Below, piece after piece: positions 26,071 through 35,267 of a DNA stretch of 47,179 bases. The notes under the pieces are model-generated. The model did not search any database. It saw only the letters and a program-made list of their open reading frames with translations, and was not told the DNA's origin. The stretch is from Colwellia sp. (GTDB lineage Bacteria > Pseudomonadota > Gammaproteobacteria > Enterobacterales > Alteromonadaceae). The number at the start of each line of letters is the position of its first letter. Within the stretch, counting starts at the first letter, position 1. The stretch spans positions 1-47,179 of the forward strand of contig JABSOX010000006.1 in the NCBI GenBank assembly GCA_013215655.1, given 5' to 3'. A program made the translations under genes and the position numbers.

Positions 26071-27342
26071 TTACATTTGCCCTAAAACTTGTGCAGGCTC
26101 TATTTTTGTTGCCTGCCATGCAGGGTAAATAGTGGCTAATAAACTCATCACCAATGCTGTAACCACGGTAATAGTAACGTCACTTTGGTTAAGGTAACTT
26201 GGTAAAAAATCAATAAAGTAAACATCTGCAGATAAAAATTTCTTATCAAAAAACGTTTCAATATGACTAACAATTGAGGTTAAATTTGTCGCTAAATAAA
26301 CTCCTGATAGTGCACCAATAATACAACCTAATACTCCATTAACTAAACCTTGGATCATAAAAGTGGTCATGATCATGGGGGAACTAGCGCCCATGGTTTT
26401 TAAAATAGCAATATCGCCTTTTTTATCATTTACCGCCATGATCAAGGTCGAAACAATGTTAAAACTAGCAACAGCGATAACAATAACTAAAACGATATAC
26501 ATGATCATTCGCACCAGCTGAATATCATTAAATAAATGACCTTGGGTACGGGTCCAATCTAAAATATAAACGTAACTGTCAAAATTATAGGCAATTTCAC
26601 GAATGATACTTGGTGCCTGAAAAACATCGGCAACCTTAATCCGAATACCTTGCACTTGATTAGCATGATACTGCATGATATCTGCAGCTTGTTTTAAAGA
26701 AATATAGGCAAGGGAATCATCGATAACGCCACCGAATTTAAAAATGCCAACAATATTAACTTGTTGCCGAATAGGGACAGGAAACTGTTTTTTTAAACTT
26801 GTTTGACCTTGACTAGGCTGTGGCAACAATATTTGTACTTGCTCACCAACCACAAGTCCTAATTTTTTAGCAATACCGCTACCAATAACAATACCGTTTT
26901 CTTGTGACTTTTCTTGTGCTAGCCCTTGCCAGCTACCGGCAATCATATAATCAGCAATGGAAGATACTTGTTTTTCTAATTGTAGATCAACGCCTCGAAT
27001 CTCCACCCCCTTTAACTGAGTGCCCTTTTGCATCATGCCAGTCATTTTGATCACCGGTGCAGCAGCAATCACATTGGGATTTTTAAGTACTTGAACCATG
27101 CTTTTTTGCCAATCAGCTAAAGGCTCATTGACACTGATTATTTCTCCATGAGGTACAACCGATAATAAACGTTGCGCAAGCGCTCGCTCAAAACCATTCA
27201 TCGCTGACAACACCACAATTAAGACCATCACTCCCAATGCAATACCAATGGTTGATGAAGCAGAAATGAAAGAAGAAAAGCCGTTGCCATGTCGACTACG
27301 AACATAACGCAGCGCTAAATATAAGCTCAGAGGTTTAAACAT
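26071..27342 (-). CDS. lolE: Lipoprotein-releasing system permease LolE
   Basis: Inner-membrane subunit of LolCDE, which extracts outer-membrane lipoproteins and passes them to LolA. 423 residues: N-terminal helix (GIALGVMVLIVVLSAMNGFE), a large periplasmic MacB-type domain, then three helices of the FtsX type ending TIYPAWQATKIEPAQVL. Order lolC-lolD-lolE as in E. coli, hence LolE for the last gene; LolC and LolE are paralogues, so the label rests on order. It begins 7 bp after lolD. Confidence 0.93.
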   Translation of the reverse strand: MFKPLSLYLALRYVRSRHGNGFSSFISASSTIGIALGVMVLIVVLSAMNGFERALAQRLLSVVPHGEIISVNEPLADWQKSMVQVLKNPNVIAAAPVIKMTGMMQKGTQLKGVEIRGVDLQLEKQVSSIADYMIAGSWQGLAQEKSQENGIVIGSGIAKKLGLVVGEQVQILLPQPSQGQTSLKKQFPVPIRQQVNIVGIFKFGGVIDDSLAYISLKQAADIMQYHANQVQGIRIKVADVFQAPSIIREIAYNFDSYVYILDWTRTQGHLFNDIQLVRMIMYIVLVIVIAVASFNIVSTLIMAVNDKKGDIAILKTMGASSPMIMTTFMIQGLVNGVLGCIIGALSGVYLATNLTSIVSHIETFFDKKFLSADVYFIDFLPSYLNQSDVTITVVTALVMSLLATIYPAWQATKIEPAQVLGQM

Positions 27343-27349
27343 GTGTGTA

Positions 27350-28057
27350 CTAAGCCTCTAATCGTTTTAATGGCTTGAGCGGCTTCAATAGACCATGATC
27401 CAATTTCAGTTGGCGATCCATTTTTGCGGCAAGAATTAAATCATGCGTAACGATGACAAAACTCGTATTCACCGTATTATTTAATTCTCGCAATAACTGA
27501 TAAATTTGTTCTGCGTTATCAAAGTCTAAATTTCCAGTGGGTTCATCTGCCAATACTAATGAAGGCTTAGTCACTATCGCTCTGGCGATAGCAACACGTT
27601 GTCTTTCTCCACCTGATAATTCAGAAGGTCGATGATGACCACGATGACTCAAGCCAACTTGCGCTAATGTCTCCTGTGCCGCTTTCAGTGCTATTTTGGG
27701 TGAGTCGCCACGAATAAGTAGTGGCATAGCAACATTTTCTTCAGCCGAAAACTCCATCATTAAATGATGAAATTGATAAATAAAACCAATATGTTGATTG
27801 CGAAATTTTGCTCGTGCTTTTTCAGACAATGAATTAATATCGATATCGTTAATCAAAACTTGCCCTGAAGTTGGTGAATCTAACGCACCAGCAAGGTGTA
27901 AAAAGGTACTTTTACCACAACCTGAACTACCAACAATTGCCAGCAATTCTCCTTTAGCTACGGTTAAATCAAGTCCTTTTAAAACACTGGTTTTAATCTT
28001 TCCTTGTAAATAGGATTTTGTTAATGTTAATTGCACACATTGTAAAGCATTACTCAT
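27350..28057 (-). CDS. lolD: Lipoprotein-releasing system ATPase LolD
   Basis: ATPase driving LolCE. 235 residues with Walker A VGSSGCGKST (42-51), Q-loop FIYQFHHLMMEFSAEENVAM, signature LSGGERQRVAIARA and Walker B LVLADEPTGNLD. A 6-bp duplication adds Leu-Thr near residue 12 (VQLTLTKSYL), compared with VQLTKSYL in the fragment upstream. Its ATG overlaps (ATGA) the stop of that truncated lolD copy, so translation may be coupled to it and not to lolC directly. Confidence 0.96.
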   Translation of the reverse strand: MSNALQCVQLTLTKSYLQGKIKTSVLKGLDLTVAKGELLAIVGSSGCGKSTFLHLAGALDSPTSGQVLINDIDINSLSEKARAKFRNQHIGFIYQFHHLMMEFSAEENVAMPLLIRGDSPKIALKAAQETLAQVGLSHRGHHRPSELSGGERQRVAIARAIVTKPSLVLADEPTGNLDFDNAEQIYQLLRELNNTVNTSFVIVTHDLILAAKMDRQLKLDHGLLKPLKPLKRLEA

Positions 28058-28275
28058 TTCGTAAAACCTCTGCGTTTTTCGGCTTGGCTAGTTGATGCCC
28101 GACAGGCTGGATCCCGATAGATTAGACATAATTTACCGCAAAATGCTGAACTGCCAACAATTGCCAGCAATTCTCCTTTAGCTACGGTTAAATCAAGTCC
28201 TTTTAAAACACTGGTTTTAATCTTTCCTTGTAAATAGGATTTTGTTAATTGCACACATTGTAAAGCATTACTCAT
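28054..28275 (-). pseudogene. Truncated duplicate of the lolD 5' end (plus degenerate lolC tail)
   Basis: A 73-codon frame starting in ATGAGTAA, overlapping the lolC stop. Its first ~43 codons match intact lolD almost perfectly (one substitution and a 6-bp length difference seen). It departs in Walker A (GSSAFCGK instead of GSSGCGKS). The last part is a degraded copy of the lolC tail (CRASTSQAEK against YRASTTQPAE), so the duplicated unit is lolC-tail plus lolD-head, with the ATGs 218 bp apart. Its TGA overlaps the intact lolD ATG. It cannot bind ATP and is probably only a translational bridge. Confidence 0.9.
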
Positions 28276-29518
28276 TTCGTAAAACCTCTGCGGGTTGTGT
28301 AGTTGACGCCCGATAGGCTGGGTATAAGGTAGCGACAAAACTCATCGCTAAGGCTGATAAAATAATTACCACAACATTGCTCATTTCTAATTGCATTGGT
28401 AAGTTTTGATCACCATAACCGGCACCAAGGATGCTAATACCAAAAAAAGATAATAAATCATTTAAATTTAACGTCAATAAAACACCTAAAATGGCCCCCA
28501 ATAAAACACCAAAAATGCCGTTAAACATCCCTTGGGTAATAAATATCTTAAGAATGCCCATTCTATCCATACCTAATGTTTGTAAAATACCAATTTCGCC
28601 TTGCTTTTCAATAACCACCATCACTAAGGCAGACACTATATTAAATGCAGCAACGGCGACAATAAGACTAAGCATCAGCCACATCATATTTTTTTCCATT
28701 TTAACTGCAGAAAAAAGAGTTCCTTGGCTCTCATTCCATGTGGTTAACTGAAATTTAGTTTTATCAATAGGTAATTGCTGTGCTACTTGTTTAGCGTTAA
28801 AAGCATCATCAAGGTATAAGCGTAAATGGCTAATACCATCACCTTTTTGTCGAATAAGTTTGGCGCCATAACGACTATGTACATACACCATGAGATCATC
28901 GACTTGTGAACCGACATTAAAAATACCTGCAACCGTAAAAGTTCGTTGTACGGGTATTCGCCCCATAGGTGTAAAAACGGTTTGATTAGGTAAAACAAGA
29001 CGAATAGTTTCACCCAGTCTGACATCAAGTGAACGTGCTAACGCTTGACCAATAACAACAGCATAAGCACTTTCCGACAAGCTCGATAAACTACCCGCAA
29101 TCATATGGCTATTGATAATATTATGTTGCTCATATTCAGGAATAATACCTTGTAACATAATACCTTTAAGCTGAGTTACTGATTGAATTAAGGCTTCACT
29201 CTCCAAAAAAGGCGTGACATAGTTAACATGAGGCTGTTGCAATAATAATTCACGTTGTATTTGCCAATCATTCATGTTTTTTTGTCTATTACTTCTATCA
29301 GCAAGCTTTTGACTGACAACAACATGGGGCACTATGCCTAAAATACGTTTTTTAAGCTCCCCTTCAAAACCATTCATCACTGAAACAACCGTTATCAAGG
29401 ATGCAACGCCAAGTAGAATACCAGCAATAGAAAAGAAGGTGATAAATGAAACAAAGCCTGTGCGACTTTGGCTTCGACTATAACGTAAACCTATAAAAAA
29501 ACTGACCGGTAAAAACAT
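28268..29518 (-). CDS. lolC: Lipoprotein-releasing system permease LolC
   Basis: Inner-membrane partner of LolE and docking site for LolA. 416 residues: N-terminal helix with GILLGVASLITVVSVMNGFE, a periplasmic domain, then three FtsX-type helices and the end TLYPAYRASTTQPAEVLRNE. First gene of the lolCDE operon. The stop overlaps the start of the truncated lolD copy (ATGAGTAA). About 250 bp of non-coding sequence precede it, shared with the divergent PilZ gene. Confidence 0.94.
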   Translation of the reverse strand: MFLPVSFFIGLRYSRSQSRTGFVSFITFFSIAGILLGVASLITVVSVMNGFEGELKKRILGIVPHVVVSQKLADRSNRQKNMNDWQIQRELLLQQPHVNYVTPFLESEALIQSVTQLKGIMLQGIIPEYEQHNIINSHMIAGSLSSLSESAYAVVIGQALARSLDVRLGETIRLVLPNQTVFTPMGRIPVQRTFTVAGIFNVGSQVDDLMVYVHSRYGAKLIRQKGDGISHLRLYLDDAFNAKQVAQQLPIDKTKFQLTTWNESQGTLFSAVKMEKNMMWLMLSLIVAVAAFNIVSALVMVVIEKQGEIGILQTLGMDRMGILKIFITQGMFNGIFGVLLGAILGVLLTLNLNDLLSFFGISILGAGYGDQNLPMQLEMSNVVVIILSALAMSFVATLYPAYRASTTQPAEVLRNE

Positions 29519-29772
29519 GAATAATATCTATCTATATAAATTAAGTAATTGATTCATTTTCATAAATGAAATTATTTTATCAATAAGAATGGCTTTAACA
29601 TAACGGCGCTAGCATAGCACATTCATATTCAAGAAAGTGTGGCGTGCATATTTATTCTGTGGGCAAATGTTTCACGGTTTGCCTAATCGTTATTTTCGAC
29701 AACTACCCCTGCATATTCAAGTAGAATGTGTATATACTTCAAATGTTAACAACAAAATTAAAGGTCTAGCGC

Positions 29773-30369
29773 ATGTCTGAACAAGACAATCAAAATAAAC
29801 TCGATTTATTTAACGAATTCTTTTCGATTAAACATTTATTCAATATCAATATTGTCCAACCTAGCCTTAAAGAAATTCCAACGTTTGAGCAATTCATCCA
29901 CAGTATTCCACTGCCATTTAAGTTAGCAACTGATGTCATTACTCTAGATCAAGCCGCACTAAGACCGCTACAAGCGCTAAGTGGTGTTGCTGGTCAATTG
30001 GTTGAATACTTAAATCATCAAACGCAAAAAATAGACCTTTTAGTAGGTTATATTCTCAGCCAACAAGATCAAGAAAGTAACAGATATCAAGGAATCTCAT
30101 TTGGTGGTAGCGGCATTGTGTTTAAGCATACGCAGCAGCTACAAGTTGGTGAACATTTTGAACTGAAAATATTTTTACTCGAAGAGAACTGTGCAATTTT
30201 TTGTTATGCCAAAATCATTGAAATAATAGAAAACAACGGTGAATACGAACATAAAACTATTTTTCATCATATTAGAGACGAAGACCGAGAAATATTAGTC
30301 AGAGCAAGTCTTCATCAACAATCGAAACAATTACAATTATTCGCACAGCAACGCAAAGAAAAAAAATAG
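29773..30369 (+). CDS. PilZ-domain protein (putative c-di-GMP receptor)
   Basis: 198-residue soluble protein. The central part has a PilZ-like core with YQGISFGGSGIVF (the family's D/NxSxxG region, with Asn-Arg just before it) and following beta strands (GEHFELKIFLLEENCAIFCY). The RxxxR motif is not convincing, so c-di-GMP binding is uncertain. The N-terminal half (~1-95) is unassigned. Divergent from lolC; its stop lies in a strong hairpin terminator. Confidence 0.65.
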   Translation: MSEQDNQNKLDLFNEFFSIKHLFNINIVQPSLKEIPTFEQFIHSIPLPFKLATDVITLDQAALRPLQALSGVAGQLVEYLNHQTQKIDLLVGYILSQQDQESNRYQGISFGGSGIVFKHTQQLQVGEHFELKIFLLEENCAIFCYAKIIEIIENNGEYEHKTIFHHIRDEDREILVRASLHQQSKQLQLFAQQRKEKK

Positions 30370-30395
30370 CACCTTGATTAATAATCAAGGTGCTA
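30367..30395 (+). terminator. Terminator of the PilZ gene
   Basis: TAGCACCTTGATT and AATCAAGGTGCTA form a perfect 13-bp stem with a 3-base loop, starting at the stop codon itself. It is flanked by A6 upstream and a T-rich stretch downstream. Confidence 0.8.
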
Positions 30396-30447
30396 CATTT
30401 TATTGATACTCAAGCCAACCTAAAATACAGGAACCAGTGAAATTAAC

Positions 30448-30612
30448 ATGAATTTTATCACTATACTTATCATCATTTTTGCTCTCGGTATTATTGTCAG
30501 TGGCATCATGTTATTAAAACAATCAGCCAAAAAATTCAATTTAAGTGATGAACAACGAGATAAAATTAAAAAGCGCAATAAAGAGCAAGATAAAAAAGAT
30601 AAAGATGATTAA
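30448..30612 (+). CDS. DUF2897-like small membrane protein
   Basis: 54 codons. One N-terminal transmembrane helix (FITILIIIFALGIIVSGIML) is followed by a highly charged tail (KKRNKEQDKKDKDD). Size and layout match the DUF2897 family of Alteromonadales and Vibrionales, function unknown. A weak AGGAA site lies further upstream than usual. It lies after the PilZ gene terminator, so it is probably transcribed separately. Confidence 0.7.
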   Translation: MNFITILIIIFALGIIVSGIMLLKQSAKKFNLSDEQRDKIKKRNKEQDKKDKDD

Positions 30613-30666
30613 TACTATAGGTTTCAATAGCGAGTAGCTGTGGTTCAGTTATCTTGGCTATATGAG

Positions 30667-30945
30667 TTAACTGCGATAAAGTGTCTTTATTACATGATAG
30701 CCAAACTTTGTTTTTATAGGACCATGGACTTTGTAGAGAGGTTTCTTAAAGACAACATCATCAAACGCTTTAACCATTTGCCCTTTTTTAAATTCACCTA
30801 AATCCCCTCCTTTCTTCCCTGAAGGACATACCGAATGTTTTTTTGCTAGCTTGGCAAAATTCTCTCCTTTAGCTAAAAGTTTAATCAATTCTCGAGCCAG
30901 CTTCTCTGATTTTACCAATATATGCACTGCACTTGCTGATGACAT
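30667..30945 (-). CDS. ppiC: Parvulin-type peptidyl-prolyl isomerase
   Basis: Single-domain cytosolic parvulin that speeds proline isomerisation in folding. From the ATG at 30945 (AGAG 8 bp upstream) it is 92 residues, the length of E. coli PpiC (93). Conserved blocks are [45 protein letters not shown] and [14 protein letters not shown]. An ATG six codons earlier (30963) is less likely. Divergent from can. Confidence 0.95.
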   Translation of the reverse strand: MSSASAVHILVKSEKLARELIKLLAKGENFAKLAKKHSVCPSGKKGGDLGEFKKGQMVKAFDDVVFKKPLYKVHGPIKTKFGYHVIKTLYRS

Positions 30946-31088
30946 ATGTTCAACTCTAATCATTTAATTATATGTCGTTAATTATACGATATATACCCGA
31001 GGTAAAGTAGCCCCGCGCCATAGAAGTGATTGCTGTTTGACTATGCTTTACGATAAACTAGTAACATATTTCACTCCCTGAGCGCATT

Positions 31089-31685
31089 ATGTCATCTATA
31101 GAACATTTATTTAAAAACAATCTTCAATGGGCTGAAAAGATCAAACAAGAAGATCCTAATTTTTTTAAATCATTGTCTGAACAACAATCACCCGAATATT
31201 TATGGATTGGTTGTTCTGATTCACGTGTTCCTGCCAATGAATTATTAGGTATGCAACCGGGTGAAGTATTTGTTCATCGTAATATTGCCAATCAAGTCAT
31301 TCATACCGATTTAAATTGTTTATCTGTACTGCAATTTGCTGTAGATATTTTAAAAGTAAAACACATTATTGTCTGTGGTCATTATGGCTGTGGTGGCATA
31401 CAAGCGGCCCTTGAAGATGAAGATCATGGTTTAATCGACAACTGGTTAAGACACATAAAAGTAGTACACCGATTCCACAAGGAAAAAATGGCTGAGGTTA
31501 AAGACAGTCCGGCTCGGGAAAACTTGTTAAGTGAATTAAATGTTATTGAACAAGTCGCTAATGTATCAAATACGACGATTCTAAAAAATGCTTGGAAAAA
31601 TAACCAAGAGATCACCATACATGGCTTTATCTATAATATTCATGATGGTATTTTGAAAGACCTTGATGTTTCTATTTCGAGTTAG
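31089..31685 (+). CDS. can: Beta-class carbonic anhydrase
   Basis: Interconverts CO2 and bicarbonate, supplying bicarbonate for carboxylations. 198 residues. Zinc ligands are Cys42 and Asp44 (GCSDSRVPAN, with the paired Arg46), His98 and Cys101 (CGHYGCGG). The numbering matches E. coli Can. Single gene in the cytosol; the C-terminus HGFIYNIHDGILKDL is typical. Confidence 0.96.
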   Translation: MSSIEHLFKNNLQWAEKIKQEDPNFFKSLSEQQSPEYLWIGCSDSRVPANELLGMQPGEVFVHRNIANQVIHTDLNCLSVLQFAVDILKVKHIIVCGHYGCGGIQAALEDEDHGLIDNWLRHIKVVHRFHKEKMAEVKDSPARENLLSELNVIEQVANVSNTTILKNAWKNNQEITIHGFIYNIHDGILKDLDVSISS

Positions 31686-31832
31686 TTGCTGAAATAAAAC
31701 TCGATCTACAATTATGCATCGTTGTTATGCTAAACAAGACATCCTTAAACATTTATAGCTTTTTGCCAACAGTTTAAAGCTCTTTGCCTACGGTTTATAA
31801 TAATGGCCAATACTACAAATATATGCACTCGT

Positions 31833-31959
31833 TTGTAGGTCAACACGAACGAAGTGAGGTTCGACAATATATTGATATTAAGTGACTTTGTCGAAGTGCA
31901 GATTATTAATTCCCGATATAAACTAAGTGCTTACATCCCTGCAAGTAAACCTTCGACAA
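31833..31959 (-). repeat. ~127-bp repeat of the TTGTAGGTCGA family, inverted copy
   Basis: Same element as those at 41289 and 41440, in the opposite orientation and more diverged: TTGTAGGTCAACACGAACG at the left and CTTCGACAA at the right. Its hairpin, read on the minus strand, is CTTGC-AGGGAT-GTAAG (31930-31945), followed by CACTTAG. The surrounding 31686-32033 gap holds no gene; only this repeat and a terminator were seen. Confidence 0.7.
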
Positions 31960-31986
31960 TAAATTATCGTACATCCTATGCATAAA

Positions 31987-32009
31987 AAAACCTCGCAAGG
32001 CGAGGTTTT
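31987..32009. terminator. Bidirectional terminator
   Basis: AAAACCTCGC and GCGAGGTTTT form a 10-bp stem around AAG, between can's downstream region and the convergent small gene. Confidence 0.8.
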
Positions 32010-32033
32010 ATAATTATATAAAGCAAAGAACTT

Positions 32034-32168
32034 TTACTGTGATTGCTCTATATTAACATCCGTGTCATCGGCGATTGAGGAATTACTCAATATCGCAGAC
32101 ACCGCTAATATTACTACTGCAAATATTACCGTTGTCAGTTTAAATCCTCGTGAAGACGACCTATTCAT
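32034..32168 (-). CDS. Small single-span membrane peptide, unknown
   Basis: 44 residues from the ATG at 32168, which has AGGA 7 bp upstream; an earlier ATG at 32225 lacks one. Short basic start (MNRSSSRGFK), one hydrophobic helix (TTVIFAVVILAVSAILS), then an acidic polar tail (DDTDVNIEQSQ), possibly a cleaved signal (IA-DD). No family recognised. It lies 123 bp after the sensor protein on the same strand and before a terminator, so it may belong with it. Confidence 0.5.
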   Translation of the reverse strand: MNRSSSRGFKLTTVIFAVVILAVSAILSNSSIADDTDVNIEQSQ

Positions 32169-32291
32169 TTTAATTCCTGTACGAGATAATGTTTGTTGTT
32201 CTTTTTTTATCCAACATACAACCAATCAAACTTATATGATTAATAAATAAATATCAATACTTTTAAAAAGTTAACCTTATTTTCAGTGCTT

Positions 32292-35012
32292 TTAACTAAA
32301 ATATTTCAATAAAAATAGCTTTAGTGAAGACAATTCAATGGGTTTAATTAACTGAGCCGTTAAGCTTTCTTTATTAAGCAACGAGCTATCATCCTCAACT
32401 TTCTGCTCAAAGACACCAATAATTGGAATTTCACGATATTTCTTATTTTGCTTCAACTCTTTATTAACCCGATACGTTTCATTTCTTACATTATATTTAT
32501 CATAAATAATCATATGATAAGTATGGCTATCAAGGTAAGGTATTACTTCTTCTTTTTTATCAATAACTTCAACCTGATAATTCAAGTCAAGCAGTTGCTG
32601 GCAAAGGCTTTGACTCGTTGCTAAATTATCTTCAACCAGCAGTATTCTTTTAACTGAAAATAAAGACTTCCCATGGGTTCTTGACGACTCGTTATCATTG
32701 TCGATATGTTTACTATCATTAGCACTCAATAGCACATTGATAGATAGACTCAACATTTTGTCACCTGCTGGCAGGTGAGAAACTTTAATATCACCACCAA
32801 ACAGTTGGCATAGATCTTTAACCATGGTCATGCGCGTATTATGCACATTCAATTCACTCACTTTAATATCGCTTGTTTGACTAGCAATAAGTGACGCTTG
32901 TATATCTAATGGTGTGATAACAAATAAGATTGTCACATTACTCTGTTGATGAAAATGTGACTTTACTGATATTAACACTCCTTTACACGACAATATTTCC
33001 AAAATATTTTCTGTTAATGCCAAAAACATTTGTTGTAAACGTAACTCATCAGTATTTATAAACTGAGGTACATTGGCATTCATAACTAACTTTATGTCTT
33101 GGTCTTGTGTTTTAGGGTTTACTTTGAGCATGCTTTCCATACGGTTTAAAAATAAATAGAAATCAAATGACTGTTCATTTAACAAGCGTTCCCCTGATTC
33201 AATACTAGAGAGCTCGGTTACCGTATCAACTAATTGTTCTAAATTTAACGATGCTTCGGATATATTAGTCAAATAGGCGCGTGCTTGAGTAGGTAAATCT
33301 TTTTCAGGGAAAATTTCGGCTAAACGTTTGATCACATTTAATGGCGCTCTCAACTCTAAACAAAGTGCTTTGAGAAAATCAGTTTTTGCTTGGTTTTCTT
33401 GATCCGCTCGTTCTTTTGCCAAGATCAGCTCTCGTGTCTTAAGTGTCACTTGGTGGCTGAGTTCCGTTGAATAAGCAGCCATCATTAAGACCAATAACTG
33501 AAATAATACCCCACCAACCGTACCACCAAGTAACATACTCCATACTTGCCAACTCTTCCCCTGCAACGCCCAAGCATCTTGTTCAGTGATCGAAAGCCGC
33601 CATGTCCGCTCAAATACATTAATATCAAGATCATCAGCTAAGCGGTCGCCTTGTAGTGCTTCTTCTCCAAATAAGGATAAATAGCCAGTACTCCCTGTAT
33701 CTTGAATAAATATTTTTACATTAAAGCTCTCTTGATATTGCTCTATTTTCCTAAATAATGCTTTAAACTGCAGTACAGCAACGATAAACCCCGTGACTCT
33801 GGTATTATTTTTTCCTGTCATAAAGCCATAGGGCGAAGTCATACGTTTCGTACTTACCGGAAAAAAAACAAGCAGCCCAGGGTTTGCAAAGTCGTCTTGT
33901 ACCAGCGTTAATGGTGAACTAGCAACCATCGCGTTTTTTGATACTGCCAAAGAGATAGCGCTTCTTTTTTCTTGATGGTGATACAAGTCGAGACCAAAGG
34001 CTGATTCATTTGAATTATTAGGGTAAATATATTGTACTGGCATATAAAGTAAACGCTCTTTGGCCAGCACGGTATTGCCCATAACCGTTTGTTCTGTTAT
34101 CGCATAATTCATTGTTAACTCTGCGGAGCTATTTGCTTCATACAAGGTTTTATTATTAACAGAGACAATAGGAACCCATTCAAGCGCTCGTATATTTGAA
34201 GAGTTAACAAATATACGAGCAGAAAATTCTTTGAATTCATTAGCACTAACTTGCTGACTTGCCATAAACAACGCAGATAATGCCGTGATTTTTTGCGAGA
34301 TTTTTGTTATTTCATCATCTACGTTTTTTTGTATTTGCTGGTATGTATGCTCAAAACGATCAGCGCGTTGGTGCAACTGTTGCTGCTGAGATATTTTAAA
34401 TAATAAACCAATGGCTAAACAACCCAGTACAGAAGAAACAACCACAAAAATGCGTTTTGAAAAATGGAGTTGTTGTTTTCCTTGGGTGAACAAAAATGCA
34501 GGTGTTAAAAAAATGGCAACTAATATACTTGCTGACCATGTAGTAACAAAAACATAAAATAAACCACCCGACACTTGTTTTACATCTAATATAGCAACAA
34601 GTACCGCAGCTCCTGCAGATATAAGACCCGCAAGGGGTCCAATTTTTATAATGAAAATAGAGGCGAGTACTCGACTATCAAGCCACTTTTGTTTACTTAC
34701 TTCTTGGTATGTTATGTATTTAGACCAAAATCCTTGTAGTAATATGGCTAACAAACTAATAATTACAATGCCAATATTATCGACTTTAACATCGAAATAC
34801 ATCGCCAATAGAATGCTGAATATAATATTGCCGATAACAATACTGATCGCTATATAAGTTCCCCAGACAATCATCAAGGCACTCGCTAAGGCGGCAGCGG
34901 GACCGATAAAATTAAGGATAGAAAATGGTTTAATTAAAATACTGGCAAGTACACATATGCCGACATAAAGCAGGACAGCAATCAACACTCTATTTATTTT
35001 ATTTTTTATCAA
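32292..35012 (-). CDS. MASE1/CHASE hybrid sensor kinase homologue with degenerate kinase core
   Basis: 906-residue inner-membrane sensor. In order: about eight helices of MASE1 type (1-210), a periplasmic CHASE-like sensor (~240-440), a helix (~475-500), a coiled coil, dimerisation domain, ATPase-like domain (~650-755) and receiver (~785-906). The H-box reads FLKALCLELRAPLN: the phosphoacceptor His is Leu552 (codon TTA). The ATPase domain lacks recognisable N, D and G boxes. The receiver keeps LLVEDN, a central Asp (IIYDKYN) and the LIKP lysine but has no clear Thr/Ser after strand 4. The frame is open throughout, so this looks like a maintained pseudokinase. Divergent from tkt. Confidence 0.85.
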   Translation of the reverse strand: MIKNKINRVLIAVLLYVGICVLASILIKPFSILNFIGPAAALASALMIVWGTYIAISIVIGNIIFSILLAMYFDVKVDNIGIVIISLLAILLQGFWSKYITYQEVSKQKWLDSRVLASIFIIKIGPLAGLISAGAAVLVAILDVKQVSGGLFYVFVTTWSASILVAIFLTPAFLFTQGKQQLHFSKRIFVVVSSVLGCLAIGLLFKISQQQQLHQRADRFEHTYQQIQKNVDDEITKISQKITALSALFMASQQVSANEFKEFSARIFVNSSNIRALEWVPIVSVNNKTLYEANSSAELTMNYAITEQTVMGNTVLAKERLLYMPVQYIYPNNSNESAFGLDLYHHQEKRSAISLAVSKNAMVASSPLTLVQDDFANPGLLVFFPVSTKRMTSPYGFMTGKNNTRVTGFIVAVLQFKALFRKIEQYQESFNVKIFIQDTGSTGYLSLFGEEALQGDRLADDLDINVFERTWRLSITEQDAWALQGKSWQVWSMLLGGTVGGVLFQLLVLMMAAYSTELSHQVTLKTRELILAKERADQENQAKTDFLKALCLELRAPLNVIKRLAEIFPEKDLPTQARAYLTNISEASLNLEQLVDTVTELSSIESGERLLNEQSFDFYLFLNRMESMLKVNPKTQDQDIKLVMNANVPQFINTDELRLQQMFLALTENILEILSCKGVLISVKSHFHQQSNVTILFVITPLDIQASLIASQTSDIKVSELNVHNTRMTMVKDLCQLFGGDIKVSHLPAGDKMLSLSINVLLSANDSKHIDNDNESSRTHGKSLFSVKRILLVEDNLATSQSLCQQLLDLNYQVEVIDKKEEVIPYLDSHTYHMIIYDKYNVRNETYRVNKELKQNKKYREIPIIGVFEQKVEDDSSLLNKESLTAQLIKPIELSSLKLFLLKYFS

Positions 35013-35267
35013 AGTACTGACACATTATTTTTAGAGCCTAATCTGTGATAGAGAAGATAAAACACATTATTACAAAGTTATATATTATTACAAAGTAAAG
35101 TGAATACCCACTATTATCAAATACATCCATCAAAGTTATCATCAAATTCGACTATTGAACAAAATAATCTAATAAATAAGAGAATAACATTTGCAGTTTA
35201 GGGTCAGTCTGAGCGAAAATAAGCCAAATTTTTATCCTCTCAACTTATTTAATTATTTGGAGCTATT

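Noticed and set aside
28054-28338. A second working LolD-like ATPase gene
   Set aside because: It stops after 73 codons, Walker A is disrupted, and it ends in degraded lolC sequence; it is a duplication remnant.
32292-35012. Frameshift or sequencing error hiding the kinase histidine
   Set aside because: The frame is open through flanking conserved residues (FLKAL...LRAPLN), and a His-to-Leu (TTA) change needs more than one base, with other boxes also lost.
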